DNA from: JBGPEQ01 sp050180895
GTDB taxonomy: Bacteria > Pseudomonadota > Alphaproteobacteria > Dongiales > Dongiaceae
DNA length: 64,000 nucleotides
NCBI GenBank assembly: GCA_050180895.1
Contig: JBFXDS010000006.1
Location: 1 to 64,000, forward strand
Direction: 5' to 3'
Below the pieces are notes generated by a model. The model saw only the letters and a list, made by a program, of their open reading frames with translations, was not told where the DNA came from and ran no database searches. Made by a program: the position numbers and the translations under genes. Positions 1 through 11,156 of this stretch are shown one piece after another; the stretch's first letter is position 1; each line of letters begins with the position of its first letter.

Positions 1-68
1 TGGTCGACGGAATCACCATGGCAATTCCGGTGCAATCCAAAAAATCGTCACTCCCACCCCAAACATTC

Positions 69-152
69 ACAAGCTCTCAGGATGAGGAACGGTCTTCAGG
101 GCACGAAGAACACACCTCATCCTGAGCTTGTCGAAGGACGCACGATGTCGCT
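69..152. repeat. REP-like palindromic element, copy 1 (degenerate left arm)
   Basis: The right arm contains CTCATCCTGAGCTTGTCG and runs on into AAGGACGCAC. The left arm is a decayed reverse complement in which the sequence around AAGCTCTCAGGATGAG is disrupted. The inner part keeps the GGCACGAAGAA core seen in the other copies. It lies downstream of the minus-strand secreted-protein gene. The same element recurs five more times in this window. Confidence 0.8.
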
Positions 153-194
153 CCGGGCGTTGTGCCGGATGCAGGCCGGCGATCGGCCCGTCGG

Positions 195-1094
195 CTAGGG
201 CTTGCTGCCGTCGAGCGTGACCGAGCGGACCCAGTAGGTGCCGCCGCTGTTCAGCACCAGGAAGCCGTCGAACGGCTTGGCGATCGTGCGGTCGGTGGCC
301 TGAATGAGTTCCTTGCCGTCGAGCACGACGCTCATCGCGCCGTTGCGGTCGCGGGTCCACTCGAGGACGTGGCGGCGGCCGTCCTCGAGATTGAGCGCGC
401 CCTTGTAGGTGCCGAGGGCGACCGCGCCCTTGGAGGTGATGCGGATCAGGCGCAGGCTGTCCTTGGACTGGGCGGGCAGGTAGGCCACGCGATAGGCGGT
501 GGCGCCGGCCTGACCTTGATAGGGGCCGAAATCCAGCCGGCCGAAGCGGTCGGCGGAGGTGAACTCGACGCGCGCGGCAAAGGCGTTGCTGAGCTTCACC
601 GGCGTGTAGATGGCCGAGTACTGGAACGGCGTCGCCTGCTGCGGCTGGTTGCTGATGGCACCGATGATGTCGAGCACGGGATTGCCGGTGCTCTGCTGCG
701 TCTGCGTCGCGCCCTGCGGGATCACCGAGCTCTTCAGCCCGACATGGAAGCCCTCCTTCTTGACCTTGAAGGCGCCGTTGCTGACGGTCCAGACCGGGTT
801 CGCGGTGTAGTTGCCGTCGCTGAAATCATCGTAGAGGACGCGGGAGCTCCAGGGATTCTGGTAGTCGGCGAGAAGGCCGCGCAGGTCCTGGAGGAACTGC
901 GGATCAGCGGCGCGGTCGCGCTCCGCCTGATCGATCAACACGTCGAGATCCTGGACGAGCTTGTCGACGTCGCCCGAGCCGCCCCCGGCGCCGGGCCATT
1001 CCTGATACTTGCTGCCGCTGTCCTGGGCGGCGGCGCCGCCGAGGCCGAGGCCAAAAGCGAAGACGGTGAAAAGGCACAGAGTCCGGGCGTTCAT
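195..1094 (-). CDS. secreted protein of unknown function, concanavalin-like fold suspected
   Basis: This 299-residue protein starts with a clear Sec signal peptide (hydrophobic residues about 7-20, AxA-type site near AAAQ at 21-24), so it is probably periplasmic or exported. A Gly/Ser-rich stretch and a short helical segment rich in Asp and Arg follow. From about residue 85 the pattern 'YDDFSDGNY...NPVWTV.NGAF' and later 'GRLDFG', 'YRVAY' and 'HVLEWTRD' resembles LamG or concanavalin A-like beta-sandwich modules. That fold is my inference from the residue pattern. No catalytic residues are recognised. An AGGGGAA ribosome site lies 6 bases before the ATG. The gene is transcribed divergently from phoR across a gap of 168 bases. 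Confidence 0.7.
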   Translation of the reverse strand: MNARTLCLFTVFAFGLGLGGAAAQDSGSKYQEWPGAGGGSGDVDKLVQDLDVLIDQAERDRAADPQFLQDLRGLLADYQNPWSSRVLYDDFSDGNYTANPVWTVSNGAFKVKKEGFHVGLKSSVIPQGATQTQQSTGNPVLDIIGAISNQPQQATPFQYSAIYTPVKLSNAFAARVEFTSADRFGRLDFGPYQGQAGATAYRVAYLPAQSKDSLRLIRITSKGAVALGTYKGALNLEDGRRHVLEWTRDRNGAMSVVLDGKELIQATDRTIAKPFDGFLVLNSGGTYWVRSVTLDGSKP

Positions 1095-1262
1095 CGGCGT
1101 TCCCCTCTCATGCCGCTGACATGCACCGCGCGCGGTTAAGGAGACGTTAACACGGCGTCCGCGCGGGCAACAGCGGCGGTTGCAGTTGACGAAAGCGCGC
1201 CATGGTCCATGCTTAGACGATGCCGGCTTAACGCAGCCTGAACGGTTCGTTCGCGTCCCGAG

Positions 1263-2753
1263 ATGCCCGACAGAAGGTCAGATCCGTGGCGGCTGATCGC
1301 GGCGATCGCCATCGTCGCGGCGCCCGTGGCCGCGGCTTTCATTCTGCTGGCGGCGACGGGATTCCTGGCCGCCGCGCCGGCCGCGATCGGCGCCGCGGCC
1401 GCCATCGCCGCGATCGCGATCCTCGTCGTCACGCATTTGAAACGGCTGGCGGCGATCACCGCCTATCTTGCGCGCCTGACCCGTAGCGGCGACGGCGCCA
1501 TCGCCGTACCGCCGCCGAGCGGCAGCCCCGCCGGCGCCACCGCCGATCTGCACCGCGCGGCCGCCGACGCCGGCCGCCAATGGTCGGCCCGCCGGCGCGA
1601 GCTGGAGGCGGTCGTCGCCGCCAACGAGGCGGTCATCGCCGGCCTCCCCGAGCCGCTGATCCTGCTGGACCGGGGACGGCGGATCGTGCGCGCCAATCGC
1701 GCCGCCGAGGCCGTGCTCGGCGCCGCGCTGGCCGGCCGCGACCTCGTCGCCGTGCTGCGCAACCCGCCGGTCATCGACGCCGTGGCCGCGGCGCTCGACA
1801 GCGGCAGCGGCCGCCTCGTCGAATTCTCGCTGCCGGTGCCGGTGGAGCGCAGCTTTCTCGCCCGCGTCGAGCCGCTGCCGCGGCCGATCGGCGACGGCAC
1901 GGTGGCGCTGCTCACCCTGCACGACGTCACCCAGGCCAAGCGCACCGACCGCATGCGCGCCGACTTCGTCGCCAATGCCAGCCACGAGCTGCGCACGCCC
2001 CTGAGCACGCTGGTCGGCTTCATCGAGACCCTGCGCGGACCGGCCCGCGAGGACGCGACCGCGCGCGAGCGTTTTCTCGCCATCATGCACGAGCAGGCGC
2101 AGCGCATGTCGCGGCTGGTAGCCGACCTGCTGTCGTTGTCGCGCATCGAATTGAACGAGCACACGCCGCCGACCGGCCAAGTCAAGCTCGGCGAGGTGAT
2201 CCGCACCATCGTCGACGGGCTGGAGTTCAAGGCGGCAGGCAAGCAGATCACGATCGTCATCGACGCGCCGCCGCCGGACGGAGCGGAGTCGCCGACCAGG
2301 CTCGACGACCTGCCGGCGGTGAGCGGCGACGACGACGAGCTGACGCAGGTGTTCCAGAACCTGATCGACAACGCGATCAAGTACGGCCGCGCCGGATCGA
2401 CCATCCGGATCGCCGGCTGGGAGGTCGGGCCGGCGCCGACGGCGCTCGGCGCCGGCGCGCCGCTGACCCGCCGCCTGGAGCGCCCCTCGGTCGCCGTCGC
2501 CGTGATGGACGAGGGCGAGGGCATCGCCCGCGAGCACCTGCCGCGCCTGACCGAGCGCTTCTACCGCATCGACACCGCGCGCTCGCGCGAACTCGGCGGA
2601 ACGGGGCTGGGCCTCGCCATCGTCAAGCACATCCTGAACCGCCACCGCGGCGCGCTCGACATCGACAGCTTGGTAGGCCAGGGCAGCACCTTCACCGTGC
2701 ATCTGCCGATGGCGTCCGACCATCGCGGCATGTCCGCCGACGGCGCGGGCTGA
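1263..2753 (+). CDS. phoR: phosphate regulon sensor histidine kinase PhoR
   Basis: PhoR is the inner-membrane kinase/phosphatase that controls PhoB in response to the state of the Pst transporter. The 496-residue protein has two Ala-rich membrane segments (about 11-32 and 36-57) and a PAS-like region (about 115-225). The HisKA domain has the H-box ASHELRTPL with His241. The ATPase domain shows the N-box NLIDNAIKYG, the G1 box DEGEGI and the G2 box GGTGLGLAIVKH. Its length is slightly above the usual 430-460 because of an Ala/Gly/Pro-rich insert between the N and G1 boxes. It is first in the phoR-pst-phoU-phoB order typical of alphaproteobacteria, and its partner regulator lies at the far end of the cluster. 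Confidence 0.93.
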   Translation: MPDRRSDPWRLIAAIAIVAAPVAAAFILLAATGFLAAAPAAIGAAAAIAAIAILVVTHLKRLAAITAYLARLTRSGDGAIAVPPPSGSPAGATADLHRAAADAGRQWSARRRELEAVVAANEAVIAGLPEPLILLDRGRRIVRANRAAEAVLGAALAGRDLVAVLRNPPVIDAVAAALDSGSGRLVEFSLPVPVERSFLARVEPLPRPIGDGTVALLTLHDVTQAKRTDRMRADFVANASHELRTPLSTLVGFIETLRGPAREDATARERFLAIMHEQAQRMSRLVADLLSLSRIELNEHTPPTGQVKLGEVIRTIVDGLEFKAAGKQITIVIDAPPPDGAESPTRLDDLPAVSGDDDELTQVFQNLIDNAIKYGRAGSTIRIAGWEVGPAPTALGAGAPLTRRLERPSVAVAVMDEGEGIAREHLPRLTERFYRIDTARSRELGGTGLGLAIVKHILNRHRGALDIDSLVGQGSTFTVHLPMASDHRGMSADGAG

Positions 2754-2824
2754 ACCTATCGGCATCGATCCGTCGCATCTTCGTCATCCTATTGTTGCAG
2801 TTGGGAAATCCTGCCGCCGTTGCG

Positions 2825-2868
2825 GTTTCATGGAACGGTAAAACGACTGTCACAAATCCTTTGTTGAA
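2825..2868 (+). promoter_or_regulatory. Pho box array upstream of pstS
   Basis: Four consecutive 11-base units can be read here: GTTTCATGGAA, CGGTAAAACGA, CTGTCACAAAT and CCTTTGTTGAA. The third (2847-2857) is a near-perfect PhoB half-site (consensus CTGTCAT plus an A/T-rich spacer of 4). The first matches at most positions and the other two are weak. The array ends about 107 bases before the pstS ATG, in the place expected of the -35 region of a PhoB-activated promoter. Direct binding is inferred. Confidence 0.75.
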
Positions 2869-2975
2869 GGCAGCTAGGGTCCCCCCTGCCGGCCGGCGAA
2901 TGCCGAGTGACGGCAGGGTTCCGGACGGGGTCCGGCCCGAGATCGCAAACGCGAATCCCATGAGGAGGGCAGTCG

Positions 2976-3992
2976 ATGAAATATACCGTTGCGCTCGCCG
3001 CCGTCGCGACGCTGGCGCTGGCCGGCCAAGCCGAGGCGCGCGACCAGATCCGCATCGTCGGGTCGAGCACCGTGTTTCCGTTTTCCACCGCCGTCGCCGA
3101 GCAGTTCGGCAAGGCCGGCTCGTTCAAGACGCCCGTCGTCGAGTCGACCGGCACCGGCGGCGGCTTCAAGCTGTTCTGCGCCGGCGTCGGCGTCGACCAT
3201 CCGGACATCACCAATGCCTCGCGCGCGATCAAGGAGTCGGAGATCGCGGACTGCGCCAAGAACGGCGTCACCGCGATCACCGAGGTGAAGATCGGCTATG
3301 ACGGCATCGTGCTGGCCAATTCCAAGGCGCACGCGCCGCTCGCGCTGACGGTGAAGGACGTGTGGCTGGCGCTGGCCAAGGAGGTGCCGGTCGACGGCAA
3401 GCTCGTCGCGAACCCCTATCGGACCTGGGCCGACGTCAATCCGTCGCTGCCCGCCGACAAGATCGAGGTGCTGGGGCCGCCGCCGACCTCCGGCACGCGC
3501 GACGCGTTCGTCGAGCTCGTCCTCGACAAGGCGTGCGGCGAGTTCGCCGAGGTCAAGGCGCTCGAAGGCGACGCCAAGCAGGCGGTCTGCCAGAGCATCC
3601 GCGAGGACGGCGCCTATGTCGAGGCCGGCGAGAACGACAACCTGATCGTGCAGAAGCTGGAGGCCAATCCGGCTGCGGTCGGAATCTTCGGCTTCAGCTT
3701 CCTCGACCAGAACGCCGACAAGATCCAGGGCAGCGCGATGGACGGCGTGACGCCGACCTTCGAGACGATCGCCGACGCGTCCTACGAGGTGTCGCGGTCG
3801 CTCTTCTTCTACGTCAAGAACGCCCATGTCGAGGTCATCCCGGGCATCAAGGAGTTCGTCGCCGAGTTCGTCAGCGACAAGGCCTCCGGCGAGGAGGGTT
3901 ACCTTGCCGACAAGGGCCTGATCCCGCTGCCGGCCGGCGAGCGCGAGACGGTGATGCAGCAGGCGCTGGCCCTGCAGCCGCTGACCAACTGA
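2976..3992 (+). CDS. pstS: phosphate ABC transporter, free periplasmic substrate-binding protein PstS
   Basis: PstS captures phosphate in the periplasm and delivers it to the PstCA permease. The 338-residue protein has a signal peptide (hydrophobic stretch about 4-16, cleavage near AEA|RD) and the phosphate-binding pattern IRIVGSSTVFPF, then STGTGGG, then GPPPTSGTRDAF. The start is well supported by GAGGAGGG 7 bases upstream. It closely resembles the N-terminal half of the next gene, including the shared stretches GVTAITEVKIGYDG and VEAGENDNLIVQKLEANP. The cluster therefore encodes one free and one membrane-tethered phosphate-binding protein, apparently by tandem duplication. A Pho box array lies upstream. 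Confidence 0.95.
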   Translation: MKYTVALAAVATLALAGQAEARDQIRIVGSSTVFPFSTAVAEQFGKAGSFKTPVVESTGTGGGFKLFCAGVGVDHPDITNASRAIKESEIADCAKNGVTAITEVKIGYDGIVLANSKAHAPLALTVKDVWLALAKEVPVDGKLVANPYRTWADVNPSLPADKIEVLGPPPTSGTRDAFVELVLDKACGEFAEVKALEGDAKQAVCQSIREDGAYVEAGENDNLIVQKLEANPAAVGIFGFSFLDQNADKIQGSAMDGVTPTFETIADASYEVSRSLFFYVKNAHVEVIPGIKEFVAEFVSDKASGEEGYLADKGLIPLPAGERETVMQQALALQPLTN

Positions 3993-4037
3993 TCCTGGCC
4001 CTGACTGCCGGGGCGGCTTCGGGATCTCGAACCCAGA

Positions 4038-4060
4038 CCGCCGCTCCGGCGGCTTCCTTC
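4038..4060 (+). terminator. possible intrinsic terminator or attenuator after pstS
   Basis: CCGCCG-CTC-CGGCGG forms a perfect 6-bp stem and is followed by the pyrimidine-rich tail CTTCCTTC. It lies inside wider pairing between ATCCTGGC at the end of pstS and GCCAGGAT at 4074-4081. The tail is poor in T, so it may be only a partial terminator that makes free PstS more abundant than the downstream proteins, as is common for binding proteins. Confidence 0.45.
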
Positions 4061-4091
4061 GCCGGGCCGGAAAGCCAGGATACCGGCGCTT

Positions 4092-4124
4092 GTGTCATAA
4101 AATTGTAACATCAATGTCGTAATA
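4092..4124 (+). promoter_or_regulatory. Pho box: three tandem 11-bp PhoB half-sites before the pstS-pstC fusion gene
   Basis: Three in-phase units are visible: GTGTCATAAAA, TTGTAACATCA and ATGTCGTAATA. Each keeps the TGTNNNT/C core, and each ends in four bases that are mostly A/T. This is the clearest Pho box in the window. It ends only 21 bases before the predicted TTG start, so a promoter driven by it would give a very short leader, or translation could begin at a later codon. Confidence 0.8.
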
Positions 4125-4145
4125 AGAAACGGCGGGAGGCTGGCA

Positions 4146-6693
<2,548 letters not shown>

Positions 6694-6701
<8 letters not shown>

Positions 6702-7998
6702 AGCCTTGACCCTCAGCGTCCCGATCCGCCGACCCGACCTGTCGGAAGCGCGGCTGCGCCGCCGCTACGCGGCCGAACGCCGGTTCCGCCTGTACGGCTT
6801 GGCCGCGATCGCTCTCGCGGTGCTGATGCTGGGCCTGCTGCTCGGCAGCATCATCAGCAAGGGCTACTCCGCCTTCCTGCAGACGGAGATCGGGCTGGAC
6901 ATCCATTTCGATCCGGCGGTCATCGATCCGGCGGGCACGCGGGAGCCGGCGGCCATCGCCGGCGCCGACTATGCGCGGCTGATCCGGACCGCGCTGCAGA
7001 CGCGCTTTCCCGAGGCCGAGAGCCGCCAGGATCGGCGGGCTCTGAACGATCTCGCCAGCTCCGGCGCGCCGTTTGTCCTGCGCGACAGAGTCGTCGACGA
7101 CCCGGCCCTGATCGGCACCACGGCGACCGTCTGGCTGTCGGCCGACGACAATTTCGACATGCTCAACAAGGGCTATATCCCGCGCGACGTCGGCGAGAGC
7201 GAACGGCAGCTCAACGACAAGCAGATCGCCTGGTTCGACGCCCTCGCGAACGACGGGCGCGTTCGCAGCGCCTTCAACTGGGCCTTCGTCACGGCCGGCG
7301 ACAGCCGCGAACCGGAGCAGGCGGGCGTATGGGGCGCCGTGGTCGGCACCGTGCTGACCATGCTGGTGACCCTGGCGATGACCCTGCCGCTCGGCATCGC
7401 CACGGCGATCTATCTCGAGGAGTTCGCGCCGAAGAACCGCTGGACCGACTTGATCGAGGTGAACATCAACAACCTGGCGGCGGTGCCGTCGATCGTCTTC
7501 GGCCTGCTCGGCCTGGCGGTGTTTCTCGGCTTCTTCGGACTTCCGCGCTCGGCGCCGATGGTGGGCGGCATGGTGCTGGCGCTGATCGTGCTGCCGACCA
7601 TCATCATCGCGGGGCGCAGCGCGCTCAAGGCTGTGCCGCCCTCGATCCGCGAGGCGGCGCTGGGCGTCGGCGCCTCGCCGCTGCAGGTCGTGTTCCATCA
7701 CGTGCTGCCGCTGGCCATGCCGGGGGTGCTGACCGGCACCATCATCGGCATGGCGCATGCGCTCGGCGAGACGGCGCCGCTGCTGATGATCGGCATGGTC
7801 GCCTTCATCGTCGACATCCCGCACGGCCTGACCGACGCGGCCACGGTGCTGCCTGTGCAGATCTACATCTGGGCCGACAGCCCCGAGCGCGCCTTCGTCG
7901 AGCGCACGAGCGCCGCGATCATGGTGCTGCTGGCGGTGCTGATGGCGATGAACGGATTGGCCGTGCTGCTGCGGCGGCGGTTCGAACGACGTTGGTGA
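6694..7998 (+). CDS. pstA: phosphate ABC transporter permease PstA
   Basis: This is the second membrane subunit of the phosphate importer, pairing with the PstC half of the upstream fusion. The 434-residue protein has an N-terminal cytoplasmic segment rich in Arg, a first helix (about 31-54) and a long periplasmic domain (about 60-205) of the DUF3333 type found in alphaproteobacterial PstA. The MetI permease region follows, with the EAA-like loop EAALGVGASPLQVVFHHVLPLAMPG near 320-344. The ATG is chosen because it overlaps the preceding stop (ATGACTGA), which suggests translational coupling. Upstream codons in the same frame lie inside pstC and have no start support. Confidence 0.93.
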
Positions 7999-8008
7999 GG
8001 AGGTAAGC

Positions 8009-8821
8009 ATGTCAATAGCAGTAGCGCTGCCGGACGCGGCGGCCCCGCGGCCGGTGGCGGACTCCGGCGTGAAGATCGCGGCACGCGACGCCAACGTCTA
8101 TTACGGCGACAAGCACGCCCTGAAGCACGTCGACATCGACATCCGGCCGCGCGAGGTGACCGCCTTCATCGGCCCCTCCGGCTGCGGAAAATCGACCTTC
8201 CTGCGCTGTCTGAACCGGATGAACGACGTGATCGAAGGCTGCCGCGTCACCGGCTCGATCAAGATCGACGGCCAGGATATCTACGACCGCAGCCTCGACG
8301 TGGTGCAGCTGCGCGCGCGCGTCGGCATGGTCTTCCAGAAGCCCAACCCGTTCCCGAAATCGATCTTCGACAACATCGCCTACGGCCCGCGCATCCACGG
8401 CATCGGCGCCAGCAAATCGGAGTTGGAGGAGGTCGTGCAGACAAGCCTGGAGAAGGCCGGCCTGTGGAGCGAGGTGAAGGATCGGCTGCAGCAGCCGGGC
8501 ACCGGCCTCTCCGGCGGGCAGCAGCAGCGCCTCTGCATCGCCCGCGCCATCGCCATCAACCCCGAGGTGATCCTGATGGACGAGCCCTGCTCGGCGCTCG
8601 ACCCGATCGCCACCGCCAAGATCGAGGAGCTGATCGACGAGCTGCGGGAAAACTTCACCATCATCATCGTCACCCACTCGATGCAGCAGGCGGCGCGCGT
8701 GTCGCAGCGCACCGCGTTCTTCCATCTCGGCATCCTGGTCGAGCAGGGCGATACCGAGCAAATCTTCACCAGCCCGCGGGACGAGCGCACCCAGGGCTAC
8801 ATCACCGGACGGTTCGGATAG
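8009..8821 (+). CDS. pstB: phosphate ABC transporter ATP-binding protein PstB
   Basis: This 270-residue ATPase powers phosphate import through PstCA. Walker A is GPSGCGKST (residues 55-63), the Q-loop lies in MVFQKPNPFP (a PstB hallmark), the signature is LSGGQQQR, Walker B is VILMDEP and the switch histidine is in VTHSM. The start has GGAGG 6-7 bases before the ATG and lies 10 bases after pstA. The N-terminal 25 residues are slightly longer than in enteric PstB. PstB also takes part in signalling to PhoR together with PhoU. Confidence 0.97.
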   Translation: MSIAVALPDAAAPRPVADSGVKIAARDANVYYGDKHALKHVDIDIRPREVTAFIGPSGCGKSTFLRCLNRMNDVIEGCRVTGSIKIDGQDIYDRSLDVVQLRARVGMVFQKPNPFPKSIFDNIAYGPRIHGIGASKSELEEVVQTSLEKAGLWSEVKDRLQQPGTGLSGGQQQRLCIARAIAINPEVILMDEPCSALDPIATAKIEELIDELRENFTIIIVTHSMQQAARVSQRTAFFHLGILVEQGDTEQIFTSPRDERTQGYITGRFG

Positions 8822-8901
8822 GGCGCCATGATGCGCAAACGGACTCGGTTGTGTTCTCCGTTTACTCAATCGGGTGAAGGTTGGCAGCGATAGGAGATTT
8901 C

Positions 8902-9642
8902 ATGCCGGTCGAAACGCAACACATCGTCAAGTCCTTCGACGAGGAACTGCAGAAGCTGCGGCAGACGGTCGCGCAGATGGGCGGCCTGGTCGAAGCGCAG
9001 CTGCAGGCCGCCGTCGACGCCCTGGTCAAGCGTGACGCCGAGGCCGCCGCCAAGGTGGTGCGCGAGGATGCCCGCATCGACGACCTGGAGCAGCAGCTGG
9101 GCAATATGGTGATCCGCCTGCTGGCGCTGCGCCAGCCGATGGCCGTCGACTTGCGCCAGATCGTCTCGGCGCTCAAGATCTCCAGCGATCTGGAGCGCAT
9201 CGGCGACTATGCCGCCAATGTCGCCAAGCGGGCGATCGCCCTGTCCCAGGTGCCGGCCGTGAAACCCGTCTACGCCATCCCGCGCATGGCCCGCCTCGTG
9301 CAGCAAAGCATCAAGGACGTCCTCGACGCCTATGTCGAACAGGACGCCGCCAAGGCGGTGATGGTTTGGCAGCGCGACGAGGAGGTGGACGAGATGTACA
9401 CCAGCCTGTTCCGCGAGCTCCTGACCTACATGATGGAAGATCAGCGCAACATCGGGTCAAGCATCCATCTGCTGTTCATCGCCAAGAACATCGAGCGCAT
9501 GGGCGACCACGCCACCAACGTGGCGGAGGACGTGCATTTCCTCGTTCACGGCCGCCCGCTCGACCAGGCGCGGCCGAAGGGCGATCAGACCAGCTTCACG
9601 GTCGTGCCGACCGCGCCGGCCGTCGGAGCCGAGCCGATCTGA
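8902..9642 (+). CDS. phoU: phosphate signalling regulator PhoU
   Basis: PhoU links the Pst transporter to PhoR and keeps the regulon off when phosphate is plentiful. This 246-residue protein shows the two PhoU helical-bundle repeats, each with the metal-binding E/D-rich pattern: ALKISSDLERIGDYAANVAKR around residue 90-110 and IAKNIERMGDHATNVAED near 195-215. The ATG at 8902 is preferred over the in-frame TTG at 8881 because TAGGAG sits 5 bases ahead of it. The gap to pstB is 80 bases and contains nothing recognised. Confidence 0.96.
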   Translation: MPVETQHIVKSFDEELQKLRQTVAQMGGLVEAQLQAAVDALVKRDAEAAAKVVREDARIDDLEQQLGNMVIRLLALRQPMAVDLRQIVSALKISSDLERIGDYAANVAKRAIALSQVPAVKPVYAIPRMARLVQQSIKDVLDAYVEQDAAKAVMVWQRDEEVDEMYTSLFRELLTYMMEDQRNIGSSIHLLFIAKNIERMGDHATNVAEDVHFLVHGRPLDQARPKGDQTSFTVVPTAPAVGAEPI

Positions 9643-9655
9643 GGAGGGTTCAGAG

Positions 9656-10345
9656 GTGACACCCTTGATCCTTGTCGTCGAGGACGAGGCCGCACTGGTC
9701 ACGCTCCTGCGATACAACCTGGACCGCGAGGGCTTCCGCGTCGCCGAGGCGCGCGACGGCGAGGAGGCGCTGCTGATGGCGCGCGAGCAGAAGCCCGACC
9801 TGGTGCTGCTTGACTGGATGCTGCCGCTGCTCTCGGGCCTCGAGGTCTGCCGCCAGCTGCGGCGCAGCCCGGAGACGCGCAACGTGCCGATCATCATGCT
9901 GACCGCGCGCGGCGAGGAGGGCGACAAGCTGCGCGGCCTCGACAGCGGCGCCGACGACTACGTGACCAAGCCGTTCAGCCCATCGGAGCTGATCGCCCGC
10001 ATCCGCGCCGCGCTGCGCCGCTCGCGCCCGGCGACCAACGGCGAGTCGCTGCAGTTCGAGGACCTGACCATGGACCTCGCCGCCCACCGCGTGCGCCGGC
10101 GCGGCCGCGACATCCACCTGGGTCCGACCGAGTTCCGCCTGCTGCGCTACCTGATGGAGCACCAGGGGCGGGTGTTCAGCCGCGAGCAGCTTCTCGACAT
10201 GGTGTGGGGCCAGGACGTCTATGTCGAGCCGCGCACCGTCGACGTGCACATCCGCCGCCTGCGCAAGGCGATCAACAAGAGCGACGAGATCGACCTGATC
10301 CGCACGGTGCGCTCGGCCGGATACTCGCTGGACCGGGAGGCGTAG
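9656..10345 (+). CDS. phoB: phosphate regulon response regulator PhoB
   Basis: This OmpR-family DNA-binding regulator is phosphorylated by PhoR and binds the Pho boxes seen upstream of pstS and the pstS-pstC gene. The receiver domain holds the acidic pair E9/D10, the phosphoacceptor Asp53 (LVLLDWMLP) and Lys in DDYVTKPFSP. The winged-helix domain (about 130-229) includes LGPTEFRLLRYLMEHQG and RTVDVHIRRLRKAI. The GTG start has GAGGAGGG 7 bases upstream. The length of 229 is standard. The gene ends 13 bases before the convergent vapC. Confidence 0.97.
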   Translation: MTPLILVVEDEAALVTLLRYNLDREGFRVAEARDGEEALLMAREQKPDLVLLDWMLPLLSGLEVCRQLRRSPETRNVPIIMLTARGEEGDKLRGLDSGADDYVTKPFSPSELIARIRAALRRSRPATNGESLQFEDLTMDLAAHRVRRRGRDIHLGPTEFRLLRYLMEHQGRVFSREQLLDMVWGQDVYVEPRTVDVHIRRLRKAINKSDEIDLIRTVRSAGYSLDREA

Positions 10346-10358
10346 CGCCGAGCCCGGC

Positions 10359-10823
10359 CTACGGATCGAGGCCGATCAAGGCGCGGATGTCCGACGCAAA
10401 CCCCGCTCCGGCAAACGGGTTGCGAATCGTCACGCCACCCAGCTTCAGACCGTCGTGCATGTCTTCGCTGAGGATGAGGGAGCAACCCGCTTCTTCGGCA
10501 GTGGCAACGAGAACGGCATCCCAAAACGAAAGCAGACCGCTGGCTGCGGCATCCACAGCGAACGCCATGGCAGTCGCCGTCACCCCGAAAGTCTCGAACG
10601 CTCCCATCCAGTCGTGAACCTGTCTTGCGGCGGCCCGCTTGGGAGCGATCCCCTTCCGCGTCACGGCGTGATAGAATTCGCCAAGCGATTGCAGCGTCAG
10701 GACACAGTCAACCGTCGTCGCTCGGTCGACGAGGGACACCGCCAACCGGTGGCGTGCCGCTGACAGGCTGTCGGTCGCGTATACGAGGATGTTGGAATCG
10801 AGCGTGAACCGCTCAGCGGTCAT
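10359..10823 (-). CDS. vapC: VapC-family PIN-domain toxin
   Basis: VapC toxins are Mg-dependent ribonucleases that block translation until neutralised by their antitoxin. The 154-residue protein has the PIN acidic residues in order: FTLDSNILVYATD at the N-terminus, E in LQSLGEFYH, and FWDAVLVATAEEAGC with SEDM near the C-terminus. The start is the ATG that overlaps the antitoxin stop by 11 bases. An extended frame reaching 10850 has no better start. The toxin family is clear; the RNA target is unknown. Confidence 0.88.
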   Translation of the reverse strand: MTAERFTLDSNILVYATDSLSAARHRLAVSLVDRATTVDCVLTLQSLGEFYHAVTRKGIAPKRAAARQVHDWMGAFETFGVTATAMAFAVDAAASGLLSFWDAVLVATAEEAGCSLILSEDMHDGLKLGGVTIRNPFAGAGFASDIRALIGLDP

Positions 10824-11061
10824 AAAGCGAATCGCGGTCGAGCTTGCCAATCCCGAGCGGCCAACCCTTCTTCATTCGTACAAGCGCCCGGCGACGTGCC
10901 GCTTGCTGCTCGGGTGTCAACACGCGCCTGCCGGAGACGGGCGACAGCTTGACGACCGGCTTTCCGCGGCGGGTGACGACGATCACCTCGCCCGCCTCTA
11001 CCTGGCGCACGTACTCCGAGAAGTTCTGGTTTGCGTCCCGTAGGGTCACGGTCTTCGGCAT
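10813..11061 (-). CDS. vapB: Phd/YefM-type antitoxin of the VapBC pair
   Basis: This 82-residue protein begins MPKTVTLRDANQNFSEYVRQVEAGE and continues VTRRGKPVVKLSP, the Phd/YefM DNA-binding fold. The C-terminal tail (residues about 50-82, rich in Arg/Lys) should wrap the toxin. The ATG at 11061 is chosen over that at 11073 (MEIQMPK) because GGAG lies 6 bases upstream. It overlaps the toxin start and precedes the toxin, as is usual for these pairs. Autorepression through the palindrome at 11075-11094 is likely. Confidence 0.85.
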   Translation of the reverse strand: MPKTVTLRDANQNFSEYVRQVEAGEVIVVTRRGKPVVKLSPVSGRRVLTPEQQAARRRALVRMKKGWPLGIGKLDRDSLYDR

Positions 11062-11074
11062 CTGGATCTCCATT

Positions 11075-11094
11075 TGTACTACAAACGTAGCACA
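11075..11094. promoter_or_regulatory. palindromic operator for the vapBC pair
   Basis: On the plus strand TGTACTAC-AAAC-GTAGCACA forms an inverted repeat with 7 of 8 matching positions per arm. It lies 14 bases upstream of the antitoxin ATG, where an autorepressing antitoxin-toxin complex would bind. Confidence 0.65.
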
Positions 11095-11156
11095 TAAAGC
11101 GCCAAATTGCCAGCCGACCATCACCGCAGGTTCACGGCAACGGCGCAGAGCCGTTG

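Noticed and set aside
10823..10850. Extended start of the VapC toxin at 10850
   Set aside because: The extra residues lie inside the antitoxin gene and lack homology; the ATG at 10823 matches the PIN-domain start and the usual antitoxin overlap.
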